From Cenococcum geophilum 1.58 (taxonomy: Eukaryota; Ascomycota; Dothideomycetes; Gloniales; Gloniaceae): a DNA stretch of 64,000 nucleotides. Both the position numbers and the translations under genes were made by a program. The DNA is taken from contig KV748178.1 in the NCBI GenBank assembly GCA_001692895.1, forward strand, positions 3,458,536 to 3,522,535. Direction: 5' to 3'. Shown here in pieces: positions 1 through 10,800 of the stretch. Below the pieces are notes generated by a model. The model was not told where the DNA came from, ran no database searches, and worked only from the letters and a program-made list of their open reading frames with translations. The number at the start of each line of letters is the position of its first letter. The first letter of the stretch is position 1.

Positions 1-1867
1 ATATTAATATAAACTTAGGGGTATGGATTACGTAATAAGGAGAGTTAGGTTTAAATAAGGATTAATTTTTTATTACTATTTGCTAATCTAAGATTAAGTA
101 GTAGTTTACTAATAGAAAGGACTGATTAATTTAGTAATAGGGACCTAATCTTCTCGTCTTCCTCCTTATATGGTTTAAACCCTTAAACGCGACTTAGTTT
201 AAGGGTTTACCTTTTAACGACTAGGGTATGGGGCTGTCTTAGCGGGGCGGTCTAGTGTCCGTCTAGCTGGTAGTATTAATCTCGGTTTTAGTTAGGGTAT
301 AGGAAGACAATACCTTGCTAACGACGTGGCCGTGTTTATATTTGCTAGCGTAAAGTTACTAATACTAGGCGTTGTTAACGGGTTAGGCTCCTATATAGGG
401 TATAGTTTAGAGTAACTGAGCTATAGGGTTAAAGGGGGGGGGGTTATCTACCGCGGCTATAATAGGCTCCGCGGTCGCCGCGTTTATAATGGACTCTATA
501 GTCGCCGTGTCCGCGATTATTAGTTTATATTATTTAACGGGGTAGTATTAGGACTGGGTTTGCTATCTTAGTAGGGTTATAGGTATCCTTTTAGTGGCCA
601 GGTAGGCCATAGGCAAGGTATAGTCTATTATTAACGTGGCGCTTATACTCTATATCTAAGATTCTATTAAGGTCTATAGGTTCTCTAGTTACTGCTAGGG
701 TTAGGGTTAATATAGGGGCAGGGGCTTAGGTAGATAGGCGGTAGTTAGCGTTCTTCTTAAGGTTGGCTTAGTGTATATAGTTCGCGAGGTTTTTAGTAAA
801 TATATCTATCTGCTTGCTTTAACCTATATAGTTACTATTGTTAATTTTATAGGTAAGTCTAAGTGCCAGCTCTTCTATCTTTAGAGAGATGAACTTTTAA
901 AGTAGGTTTACCTTTTATTCGTCTATCTTCTTGGCGTAGGCTATTAGCTTATTAAGCTCTCCCTTCTAGGACTAGTAATTACGCTCGCCTTAGGGGAAAT
1001 AGTTAAGCTTGTTTTTTGCGACTTGGGTTATATTAAGGACCTTATAGTAGGCAGTAAGGTCTTTAAGCATATCTTCCTTAGTAGGCCATTTCTATGTAAA
1101 TATATTGTTTGGGTTCTTATATATAAGCTCTAGGCCCTACTTAATAAACTTATAGGCCTTGTTCTCTAGTATATCCGAGATATAAAGGATTTAGGACTAA
1201 ACTGTGTTAAAGTAGTCCTAGTTCTGGTTAAAGACTCCCTTAATCTTAATGTGCCAGGTCTTAAATTTAGCTTATTGTTCTAGCGGGGTACCTTTTCCGC
1301 TAAATATTAGCGGGTCTTTAGATCTCCGTTTTTTCTACTAGGTTACTACCGTTGTTATAGGGGTTAATTGTTTTAGAACGGTAATAGTCTTTACTTAAGA
1401 GTTAATAGTTCCTATTTAAGAGGCGATAAGGGTACTAAGGTTTTCGTTAGCTTTTTTGTTGGCGGTGTTTATATTATATATATACTATAGTCCTACTTTA
1501 ATATTATTAAGGAACTTATTAGTATAGTTAATAAGGGTAAGGTAAGCTTTACTAGGCTTAAAGGTCTTAGGGTACGGTAGGGAGCGGCGGATTGTCTACG
1601 CGATATTGGGGTATGTCTCTATAAAGAGGTCTATAAAAACATCGCGGGGGTTCTAGGTTTCGGCCATTTTGGCGTTATTAGTGTCGCCTATTTAGGCGCT
1701 AGGTAAAAACTAAGGATTATTCTAGGACTGTGCTGGGGATGTGTTGGTTTTAGCAGAGGTGTATATAGGTCGCGATTGCTCTAGGGCGGAGGTTAATTAG
1801 CTAGGGTATAAGGAATTAGTAATCGCGATAGGGCGCAAATTAAAGATACCATAAACTGTTATAGTGC
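1..1867 (-). mobile_element. LTR retrotransposon interior, gag-like, fossil
   Basis: AT-rich, CA/TG-poor DNA. Read on the minus strand, about 600-1700 carries a degraded lysine- and leucine-rich gag-like coding stretch (a block reading like KWPTKEDMLKDLTAYYKVLN is visible). In that orientation it follows directly after the LTR at 1868-2043, where gag belongs. The element runs off the left edge of the window and is broken many times by RIP-type mutation. Assignment to gag rests on position and composition, not on a decisive motif. Confidence 0.55.
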
Positions 1868-2043
1868 TGTAATAAAGTAAACTAAATAACTACGTTATGG
1901 TATAAAGAGGGGAAGAAGGTAGAAAGGGGGTATTATATATAAATAGTAGGGCCGGCCGCTAAGTCGCTAGTGGTGGGCTAGCTAATAGTAGGAAACAGTA
2001 CGAGATAGTATAAAACAGTATGCGTTAGGTCAGTGCTGTGACA
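1868..2043 (-). repeat. LTR of Gypsy-type element (176 bp)
   Basis: On the minus strand this segment begins TGTCACAGCAC and ends TTATTACA, so it has TG...CA termini. Immediately before it (minus sense, plus 2044-2060) is a purine-only run, AGGGATAAAAGGAGAG, which looks like a polypurine tract. This marks it as the 3' LTR of the integrase-bearing fossil to the right. The gag-like region on the other side means the same LTR may also serve as the 5' LTR of a tandem copy. No matching 5-bp duplication flanks it. Confidence 0.65.
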
Positions 2044-3428
2044 CTCTCCTTTTATCCCTAAGGGGTCCTTTTAAATCCCCAAGACCTTTTCTTATATTAC
2101 TACTACTTATTCTCAAACAGCGTCTTCTTTAGACAGTATCCCTAGTGGTTCTCCTATAGATCCTATAGGCTTCCCCTTACAGGATTCTAGGATCCCTATT
2201 ATAATAGCGAAACGTTTCTATTCTTAATGCCTATACTTAATCCTATAGTTTTAATTTACGGGGTCTTCCCTATTACTTTACCTATGGCATATCCGGAACC
2301 ATTTCTAAATCTTTACCTTTAGTTCTTAGGAAGGTTTTAATTATAATATCGCATCCCAGTTAAAGGTACTCCTTAAATTCCTAACTGTTATACGCCTAGG
2401 AGTATCCTTCCTAATAAACTAAAAATTCGCGCTTCTTCTAGCGCCATCTTTAGTCCAAAATATCCTCTACATTCTATTCTAGTTCCCTATTAATTTCGCT
2501 AGGTAAGGGCGGTTCCGCACTATCTCTTCTCCAGTATAGCTTTAGCAAGAAAACATAAAATATAGGATATATTANATAANATTTNGGTAATTCCAATTNA
2601 TAGGCTTAGTTTCCTTTAGTTTTCTTAACTATCTTAAAGGGTCTAAGCCACTAGTAATCTAGCTTCTTCTTAATGCGTTTTATTCGGATATTTTTTATAG
2701 ATAGTAAGACTTCGTCTCCTATCTCGAATTCTTTTAGCATATATTTTTTATTATAGTACCTTTTTTACACGGCCTAGGCGTCTAGTAAGTGCTTTTCGAG
2801 TTCCTTTTTGCGAATTCTTATTTACTTAATTCTTTTAGACGCCGCCGGTGCCTCTCTTTTAGGAATAATATCCTTAACGTTCTAGGGGTTATTTACTTTT
2901 ACCCCAAATAATGCTTTATAAGGGGTTATTTTTATACTACTATAGATGCTTATGTTATATATATGCTGCGCTAGAGCCAACTACAATATCCAATTATTCT
3001 GTTAATAATTAATATAGCAGCGGAGGTAGTGTTCTAACAACGTATTTAGACGCTTTATTTACCCATCTATTTACGGGTAAAAGGCAGTACTTATTCTTCG
3101 CTGTATTTTTAATAAGAGATAGAATAAAGACCAAAATATACTATTAAATACGGTACCTCTATCAGATATAATTCCTCTTAGCGTGCTAAACAAGAGCTAC
3201 CGTTCCAAAAACAGGTCTGCTAGTTCTGCTACTGTGATTGTTATTATAATAGTAAAGTATTTTGAAAACTTTATATACCTGTTAACAATTATTAGGATAG
3301 CGTTAGTAACCTCTTTAGTTTTTATCTTAGTAGGAGGTAAGCCTATAATAAAATCTATTATTAATTCTAATATAGGTCCCTGCGGAATAGGAAGCCCTCC
3401 TGTACATACCTCTTCTTCTTCTCCTTAG
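2044..3428 (-). mobile_element. Ty3/Gypsy pol 3' part (integrase, chromodomain-like), fossil
   Basis: Minus strand. Around 2980-3180 the reading contains the retroviral-type integrase core block (a run like SDRGTVFNS, then a tyrosine/proline/TDG region). Closer to the LTR, about 2390-2480, is a short chromodomain-like stretch. The order integrase, chromodomain, polypurine tract, LTR fits a chromovirus. The element is cut off at about 3428, where non-repetitive DNA begins, and carries many RIP-type changes. Ambiguous bases lie at 2575-2599. Confidence 0.8.
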
Positions 3429-3839
3429 CTTGATATCTTCGTAATACAGCATTCGTTCAAGCTTCGGGTCAGAGGCATTTGTTCGAGTCGTCACAAGCCG
3501 TATCCTAGCCGCGGTGATGAGAGGAACTGTTCAGCTCTGCAGGGTTGCACATAATTAACGTAGCCGCAATCGGCCTATAGATTTTGATTATTATAAAATC
3601 ACGCCATCTAATTCTGATTGATTATTTTAGTTATGTGCTAATTTCCTAATTAGGTAAGTACGTGTAAATATAGGTAGATAGTGATTAAAAAGAACTATAG
3701 ATTAGATATACTGTGACGAGTTAGCGCGTATATATTAACATTTTCTAAGAAAGCGTGCACGGACGTTTTTATATATATAAGATAGTAGGCTTAGCGCTTT
3801 TTTAGTAAGCTCCTATTTCTGTAGAGGAAAATTAAAAAG
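3429..3839. other. Non-coding spacer between Gypsy fossil and Fot1 element
   Basis: The first ~120 bases have normal GC content and are not visibly RIP-mutated; the rest is AT-rich. No credible ORF or RNA gene seen. It is the left flank of the Fot1 insertion and would have been continuous with 6924 onward before that insertion. Confidence 0.5.
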
Positions 3840-4099
3840 TATAGTTAAACCCCCTTATAACGATATAGGGTATATAACGATATTGTCTATATTACGATAT
3901 ATATCCTTAATTAATCCTTTTTTAGTATAATATTACGATATTCTGGCTTTTGGTGATATTATTAAGTTATCTCACCAATATTGGTATAAGCAGATTTTGA
4001 TTCGTTGGATTTGACGCTTGCTTACCGCATATTTAGCCATTAATAACCACTATATAACGATTTAAATCTATTAAAATAACCCTTAGATCTTACTCTCTA

Positions 4100-5700
4100 T
4101 ACCTAATTCTACCTTATTTATTATAGCAAGACATTAAAATTCTAAAAGGTAACGCCGTTATAGGTTTTCTAACTTTAAACGCTAAAAAATACGCGCCTAC
4201 TACTAAAGTTACCCCTACCTGTTATAAAGCTAACTCGCTTAATAGGCTACTAACTTCTTCCGTCGTAGAATTAATTAATCCTTAATATTGGAAATACTTA
4301 GTAATAAGTTTAAGCACCTTAATATAGCTAAAATGCTATACGGGCAAGGTAGGCGAGAGCGCAAGAGGGATACTAAATAACCTCTTTTAGAAGAAGCTCT
4401 CTTTAAGTAGCACTAACGCCTATAGAACTCTTGTATTCCTATTTCTAGCGAGCTTATATATATTACTGCTGCTTAGTTATAGCAATAGATACCTATATTA
4501 GCTAAGATAGCGGAGCTAAAGTGGTCTACTAGCTAGTTAGAAGGCTTTAAATCTCGCAATAATATTTATAAGAGAAAGTAGTATAGTAAAGCTACCTTAG
4601 TTAATATAAAGGGAGCAGAGGATCGCATAATAGAGCTTTAAGCAATTATTATACCTTATTTACTAAAAGATGTTTTTAATATAGATAAGATAGGGCTATT
4701 TTAGAAGGCTATACTAGATACTATATTAGCTATTAAGGCTTAATTAGGAATAAAGAAGTAGAAGGCATAAATCTCTCTAGGCAATTACTATAATGCAAAT
4801 AGCTCTAAAAAGCTTCCTCTTCTTATAATTAGCTTAGCATAACGGCTATATTGCTTTACGGCCAATAAAGTTAATATAGCCTTATTAGATATTATCTGGA
4901 GGTATAATAAGAAGGCCTAGATAATAACGGTTATTATACTTAATTAGCTTACCTAGTTTAATAAAAGGATATCTAGTAAGAAGGTACTCCTCCTAATTAA
5001 CGGCTTTAGCGCTTATAAAGCAGCTATTTAAACAACCTCCAAGAACGGCTCTCTTAAGAATACGCGCGTTAAGTTCCTTCCCCTAAATTGCACCTTTGTA
5101 TACTAGCCTCTTAACTAAGGGATAATTGCAAACTTTAAGCTCTTCTACCGAAGATATTGGATGCGGTTTATAGTAGAGCAGTTACTTAAAAACTAAGATC
5201 TAATTAAGCAGATGCATATCCTATAGGCAATTTAATAGGTAATTACAGCTTAGTAGGAGGTTATACCGCAGATAATTAAGAACTGCTTTATTAAATCTAC
5301 ACTATTTAGCTCTTATATAGGCCTATGGCCTCGCCCCTAGGGTTATATAGATCCTCCTATTGTTAATAAGCTATAGGTAATAGCAGAAGAGCTATAAGCA
5401 GCAGGAAGAATCCGTGCCGTAACGAATATTTAGGATTTTATTAAGCTACTAGGTAAGGAAGTAGAGGATTTAATAGAGGATCTTATTAAGCATATAGTAG
5501 AGCTTTACGTAGGGCCTAATCGCGATATAGAGACAGATAAGGAAGTCGTTAAGTAACCCCAAATTAAGCTTAATAAGGCGCTTAACGCCTTATAAAAGCT
5601 TTGTCTTTATAAGGAATAGCAGGAAGATTATAATAGAGATATAATTACGACTCTATTAAGGTATAAGCGACGACTCTAAAATCGACGAAGTTAGAACACC
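4100..5700 (+). pseudogene. Fot1/pogo DDE transposase relic
   Basis: The plus-strand reading between about 4100 and 5700 matches the course of a Fot1/pogo DDE transposase. An N-terminal region precedes a block reading NIDKIGLF near 4680-4700 (family form N-x-DETGLF). A KVLLLINGFSAY block lies near 4980-5020 (family form LLMDNFSAH), then a run like NTRVKFLPLNCTFVYQPLNQ near 5060-5120 (family form PPNCTSxxQPLDQG). The second catalytic aspartate is asparagine, a G-to-A change expected from RIP, and numerous in-frame stops (TAA/TAG from CAA/CAG) interrupt the frame. It cannot be active. Family assignment is firm; exact start and end are approximate. Confidence 0.85.
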
Positions 5701-5785
5701 AAACAGCAATCAATTACGACGTATTTTAGTGTAGCCAATCGCTTAATTGTGACTTCATAGGTGTAGATATATAATATTATTACCT

Positions 5786-6800
5786 GGCCGTCGAAAACGG
5801 ACTCTGCACCTGTACGTGGTGACGGCTACGAACCTGGGTCTTCGAAGTTCAGACCCAGAGCCAACGCAGAGACGTCGCACAGCGTGCGATACGACATGGT
5901 GGTGGTAGTTGCGAGTAGTGTGGGCGGTGGTGAAAAGTTTTCACATGGGATGGTGAGATCTCGAAAACCACCACTGTTGGTACCCCCTTACGATAGCAGC
6001 TACTACACTACTATTCTCCTATCAGAAGACACCTGTACGATCCAACATGGATGTACAGCATTCGATAGCATCCCCCGACCCCCAATAGAAAGCATCGACG
6101 ACCTCTCACATCGACGAACGAGCGAATGCGACCAAGCAACGAGCAAATATACGGCCCCTCCTAACCCCCAGGGCGATCGCCCGCGGAGCATGCGGTCACT
6201 CGCCATCAACTATTAAGTGCTACCTGGCAGCCTGGATTACAACCCATGGTTTTCCTTGTCTTCTTTCGACGGAGTGGTGACCCTTAGAAAGGGCCTAGCT
6301 AGGGCCTAGGCACAAAAGATACCCAAAGCACACAATATATCCCGCTCGCCTTAGTATTATGGTAGTTAATGGATGAATCCCCCTTACGCCTTCGATAGGC
6401 CCTAGGGGGGGGGGAGGCATGGCGTATATGGCAATGGTCAAACAAGAGATAGCATACAGGGGATGGCCAAGATATGGGAAACAACAGTACAGCAATCAAT
6501 TGGCAAGGCCTAGCTGGGACGTAGTGAACCCTAGCTGGGATAAGCTAGAGAAGGAAGCAGTGGTTCCTAAGGAGTTCGAACATCCAAGGAGGACAGGACG
6601 TAGTTGTAGGCCCGCAGGGCCGCCGCTACGGACAGACATGGCAAAACGGGGTTTTTCATCCTACTGAGGTGGCTCATAGGGTTTTTCCTCCCCCAACTGC
6701 AGGGTTTTCTTCATGTAAATTACAAGTTTTCCCCCCTGCGACGGAGTAGTCTGCGTGGGCCAGTAGGATCCGTATCAGACGTTAATCAAAGAGTTACTAC
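5786..6800 (+). mobile_element. SINE-like non-autonomous retroposon, copy 1 (~1,015 bp)
   Basis: GC-rich, lightly mutated block inside the Fot1 relic, flanked by the direct repeat TAATATTATTACCT (5772-5785 and 6801-6814). It starts GGCCGTCGAAAACGG and ends with a short tail GAGTTACTAC. A second, more mutated copy at 43829-44845 has the same ends and a different 13-14 bp duplication. Long variable target duplications and a short (TAC/TTA)n tail suggest LINE-mediated mobilisation. No convincing ORF: those present are short and lack ATG starts. Near its 5' end the arms CTGGGTCT and AGACCCAG (about 5831-5855) can pair. I do not recognise the family. Confidence 0.8.
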
Positions 6801-6925
6801 TAATATTATTACCTAATTTTAATTTTTAGTGCATTTTATATACAAATACTAAATATAACGATACCCTTGGTATTACGATACGGTCGGCTAAATAAGTCGT
6901 ATCGTTATAAGGGGGTTTGACTGTA

Positions 6926-7836
6926 ACTCTCTTAATATTAAAGCTATATTACTATATTCTATTCCTACGCGTTCTTACCACTAGTAATTACATTAATTAT
7001 CGTAATCACAAGGGCTGATTGTAATTACGATTAGTTAGATTATATAATAATCATAACTTATGTAACTAATTGTAAGGGATCTTTTGGCTGCATCGCCTAG
7101 GAGCTCTAAGGGGTAGCCAAGGCCTAGCCGAAGGCTAGGCTTAGCACCTCCTTATAAGCTCCTCGGGCTTGCAGCCCTTTCCCTCCTCATCGGTTCGTCT
7201 CCGTACGAGGCTATTGCCTACCCTTATTACCATATCGTCCTCTTCCATCGACTCTCCTTGTGACTCATGCTCGGCTTGCCTGCTCCCTACCGTACACCCT
7301 GGCAATATGCCTTACACTAATAGAATAGTTATATGCATCTCTGCAGCTCTGAAAGCCATTACGTATGGATATTCTAAAGTTAACAAGATTTTCTTGATAC
7401 AGGTACGGAGAGTGATTATAAATGCATGGTTGCTAAAATTTGATTATAAGACCATCCTAATGTAGAGTGGGTGAGGGAAGTGGGGGCGAATGCTGGTGCT
7501 TCCTTGGGTTTCCGTCGTAGAAGCTGAGTACAGGATGAGGTTGAGTTGGTGCCCAGAAATCATCCCAGCACATAACCACGTTAGATGCACATGTCGAAAC
7601 GGCTTTTCTTCAACACCTAACCCACATCAAAACATACTGTACAAAAACCTACATCCCACCAGTTAAAGACGCCATACAAACCCAATAACCGCGCAACCGA
7701 GGGATGAGAAAACATCTCCCGATTGCGTTGTACATACCATAGGAGGATGATGCAACAGTATCGCTAGAAGTAGATGGCGCACAGCGCCCGCGCAAGGAAC
7801 TACAACCGTCCCTGCTCTTTACATCTCTCTCTGCAT
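6926..7836. other. Intergenic, 3' side of SEC7
   Basis: AT-rich to about 7075, then normal-composition island DNA. It contains the hairpin at 7076-7185; otherwise no gene is supported. The short ORFs here have no homology that I recognise. The SEC7 3' UTR must lie in the right part. Confidence 0.6.
7076..7185. repeat. Large imperfect inverted repeat (foldback)
   Basis: Nested arms pair across a GAA loop at 7130-7132. The outer arms GGCTGCATCGCCTAGGAGCT (7086-7105) and AGCTCCTCGGGCTTGCAGCC (7157-7176) are complementary at 16 of 20 positions; the arms GGAGCTCTAAGG and CCTTATAAGCTCC extend inward, and the innermost stem is GGCCTAGCC/GGCTAGGCT. No coding. Could be a foldback/MITE end or a structured RNA; not identified. 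Confidence 0.75.
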
Positions 7837-10800
7837 CTATCTCCCCCTACTGCCCCTCCTCTGTCCCATCGCGCCCGCACCACTAAAACTCACCCTCGGG
7901 CTTCTCGCAATTGGCGTCATTAGCTGGACCTTCTCGGTGCCGAGCTTACACTCGAACACCCGCATTACTAGGGCTTGCACAGCTCTCTGCACATCCGGCG
8001 CCATTTCAGTTCCTAATAAACCGACAACAAGCGGCGCGAACACCTCCACATGTTTCTCGAACTCCTCTTGCGGGAATCCCGTGTAGCCATCCAGAACCGT
8101 GACAACCACCGGACGCCACGTCACGATATTGCGTTGCTGCGTTTCCTCGTCAAGTTCAATATACGAGGCGATAATGTCCTCGCATAACGGGACGAGTGCA
8201 GCTTCAGTCTCGGCGCGGTTAGCCGCACGTTCGGTGCTGGTGTCATGGTACATCCTGAAGAGGATGGAGACGTAGACTGAGGCGGAGCCGGACTCCTGCT
8301 TGAGCAGATTTGGCGGCTGCTTCATGAAGCCCTCCCGGAACAACCGCGTCCTGAGATCACGATCTGCATTGAAACGCTTGGCAAACTGGTAGCTCTTCTT
8401 TAGCACGGCCATCAGGCGTAGAAGCTCGCCCGAAGGGATTTTCTCGTATACCGAGTCGTTGGTGAAGAGTTCTTGCACTGTCTCGATCATGAGCAGTTGC
8501 AAGACGCATTTAGTGATGATTTGATTGAAGAAGCGACGACGCGCGGCTGTCACGACGACAGGTGCCTGTTGTAGGTCTTTATCTTCGGGACGATAGTCTT
8601 CTAGCTCGGCGGTCTGGCGCTTCGGTAGTGGTGAGGGCATTCGGTTTTCTGTCATACTTGATGTATCCGAGATTACGGCAGAAGTACGGCGCGGGGTGGG
8701 AAGGCCATTAATGCCCAGGGCATTTTCCGATGCTGCTTCTTCGATTTGAGTTTGTGTGAACGGAAGATCTGTGACGTGTGTTTCTGCAGTGGCTGTTTTC
8801 GGCCCTGGAGCGTTGTGGACGCTGTTGGCGGATGTGGATGAGCTAGGTGTATATGATGAGGAGGTGGCAGCGGAGAACAAGGCACTGGCTTCAGTGCGGT
8901 TGAAGAGCTCAACAAACGCATTGACAATCTTATGCCAATGCTCGGGCTGAAACTTCCGAACATTTTGAAGTATGAGTTGTTGTAAGCAGTTACTTCCAAT
9001 TCTAGCGAGAGTATCGTTTTCTTGGCAGATGCACAACGCCAGCAGATCCAAGAACCGGTCAAGCATGTATTCAAGGGATTCGAAGAAGTGCGTGAAGAGC
9101 TTAATCATGTTGCGGAGGGCTTGAATCATTGTGGTGGAGAGCCACACAGAGAGCTCTTCATGGTTGAGGACTTTCGTCATCTCGGACTTGGATTTTAGAA
9201 CCATGAAGATGGGGTAGAGAAGTTGGCGCCAGAGGATGTCCCAGAAATCCTGTGGGAAGTTACCGCCATAGGTAATCAGGGTCTCAAACAGATAGGTAAG
9301 CGCTCTTGATCTCACTTCGAGATCCTCGCCAGTCATCAGCACGTCGTGGAATGCGAATAATACCGGGAACCAGAACTGCTCTTCTTGGGTCTGTCTGCTA
9401 GGCTGTTTCGGTATGTTGGACCCCTGAGCAGAATCTTTGACAAAGCCAGCACGCGCGGACAAGGGGCACTCTGGCGTTCTGAGCATCTTGGGTACTGATG
9501 ACTTCAGCAACTCAATTGCTTGTAATGACTTCTTTTGAAATTTGAAGTTCTTTGAAAATTCCGTTAGGCAAACGATAAGATCGGCAAAAGCACCCTGTGA
9601 TATTACAACGCCGAATTTAGTGTTGTAAACCTGTGTAATGTTATCAAAAGCTAGGCTGACGATAGTTTCTGCTGGAAATTAGATACGAAGATCGTTCAAA
9701 TATTGCCGGAGCACATACCATATGGCTCTTTCGCAGCAACAGTAAATACGCCGAACATCGTCCTCCAGCCTGAGCGGATGTTTTCTCCTCGAGCTTGAAT
9801 CATTTGAATTAGACATCGAAGAACCATGTCTTTGACGTTAACAACAGTGGTATTGCTGATAATGTGCTCAAAGGGTCTGAGAAAGTCTTTCTGAAACTTG
9901 AAACCCGGCAGCTCTTCAATCTCCATGAATCGCATAGACAGCTGACGCAATGAGTTGAGGGCAAAGAAGACGACGTTAGTATTGGTATGGCATCCGACTT
10001 GATTAAAGTGCTCTCCAAGGACTTGCCAGATATTTGTCCATTCAAACCGGACACGCGTCATGTTGTATCCACTAATTTCAACAAGCTTCTGAAGACTGTA
10101 TGTGCGGGGAGAATCACTCTGTCCGGATGACTGGATCTCTTGCCAGCTTACTTGCGTCAATGCCTTGACGAAGTCAACAATTGCTTCTCCGGAAAGATTT
10201 GCTGTGTTCGTGAAGATGCGATCCACTCCCCGGATCATGTCCGTAGAGCTGGTTTCCTCGGCTACGTCAGCCTGGTAATGGAGGTTGCTGCTTTGTGAGG
10301 TTGGCCTGCGTCGACTCGGCACAGCAAGCGATTTCCGAGAAGCTGGCAGTCCCTTCGATTGAGTGTTAGCCTTGAGGACGTCTGGTACGGCTCTTTCGTC
10401 TACGCCGGTAGAAATAAGTTGGAAGCGATCGAGTTGCGATATGCAAGTCAGGATGTCTCGCCATGATTCTTTAAGCAAATTTCCTTCGTTATGTGCAACC
10501 TCAAGCAGGACTCTTAATGCCTCAACATTCTTCGCCTTCATCTCACTCAAGTTATACAGATTTGTAAACCTAGCAAGAGACGCAACAAATGCCTGCCGTG
10601 GGTTCTCAAGATCAAACAAACACGCAATTCGAATAGCCAGTTTGAGCCCTTCCATGCAAAGTTTGACCGTCTCGAGATTTTGCGTGTCTTGAGCCTGGCC
10701 TGAGAGTGCGGTAAGGAATGGCATCCATGTTATCTCAAACATGGGGCCTACATGCTTGAAGGAAGAAGCAGGAATAAATTTCGAGACAGGCATTTTCGAC

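Larger units (their letters stand above)
3842..6923 (+). mobile_element. Fot1/pogo-type (Tc1-mariner) DNA transposon, RIP-degraded
   Basis: The right end (minus sense) reads CAGTCAAACCCCC followed by TTATAACGATA; the left end has the same sequence with C-to-T changes (TAGTTAAACCCCC then TTATAACGATA). Both ends are flanked by TA (3840-3841 and 6924-6925), the target duplication of the Tc1/mariner superfamily. Subterminal ACGATA motifs repeat several times inside each end. The interior carries a degraded transposase on the plus strand. Without the 1,015-bp retroposon at 5786-6800 and its target duplication the element is about 2.05 kb, in the usual range for Fot1 relatives. Confidence 0.9.

Noticed and set aside
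3183-3428. 81-codon plus-strand ORF
   Set aside because: It is the antisense of the integrase fossil on the minus strand.
3440-3540. GTTCGAGTC with nearby A-box-like bases
   Set aside because: No cloverleaf can be formed around it; not a tRNA.
5884-6667. Short ORFs of 66-110 codons within retroposon copy 1
   Set aside because: They overlap on both strands, one starts at GTG, and copy 2 does not keep the frames; no recognisable content.
7169-7465. 98-codon ORF downstream of SEC7
   Set aside because: Starts in the arm of the hairpin, low-complexity serine content, no recognisable motif; likely chance.
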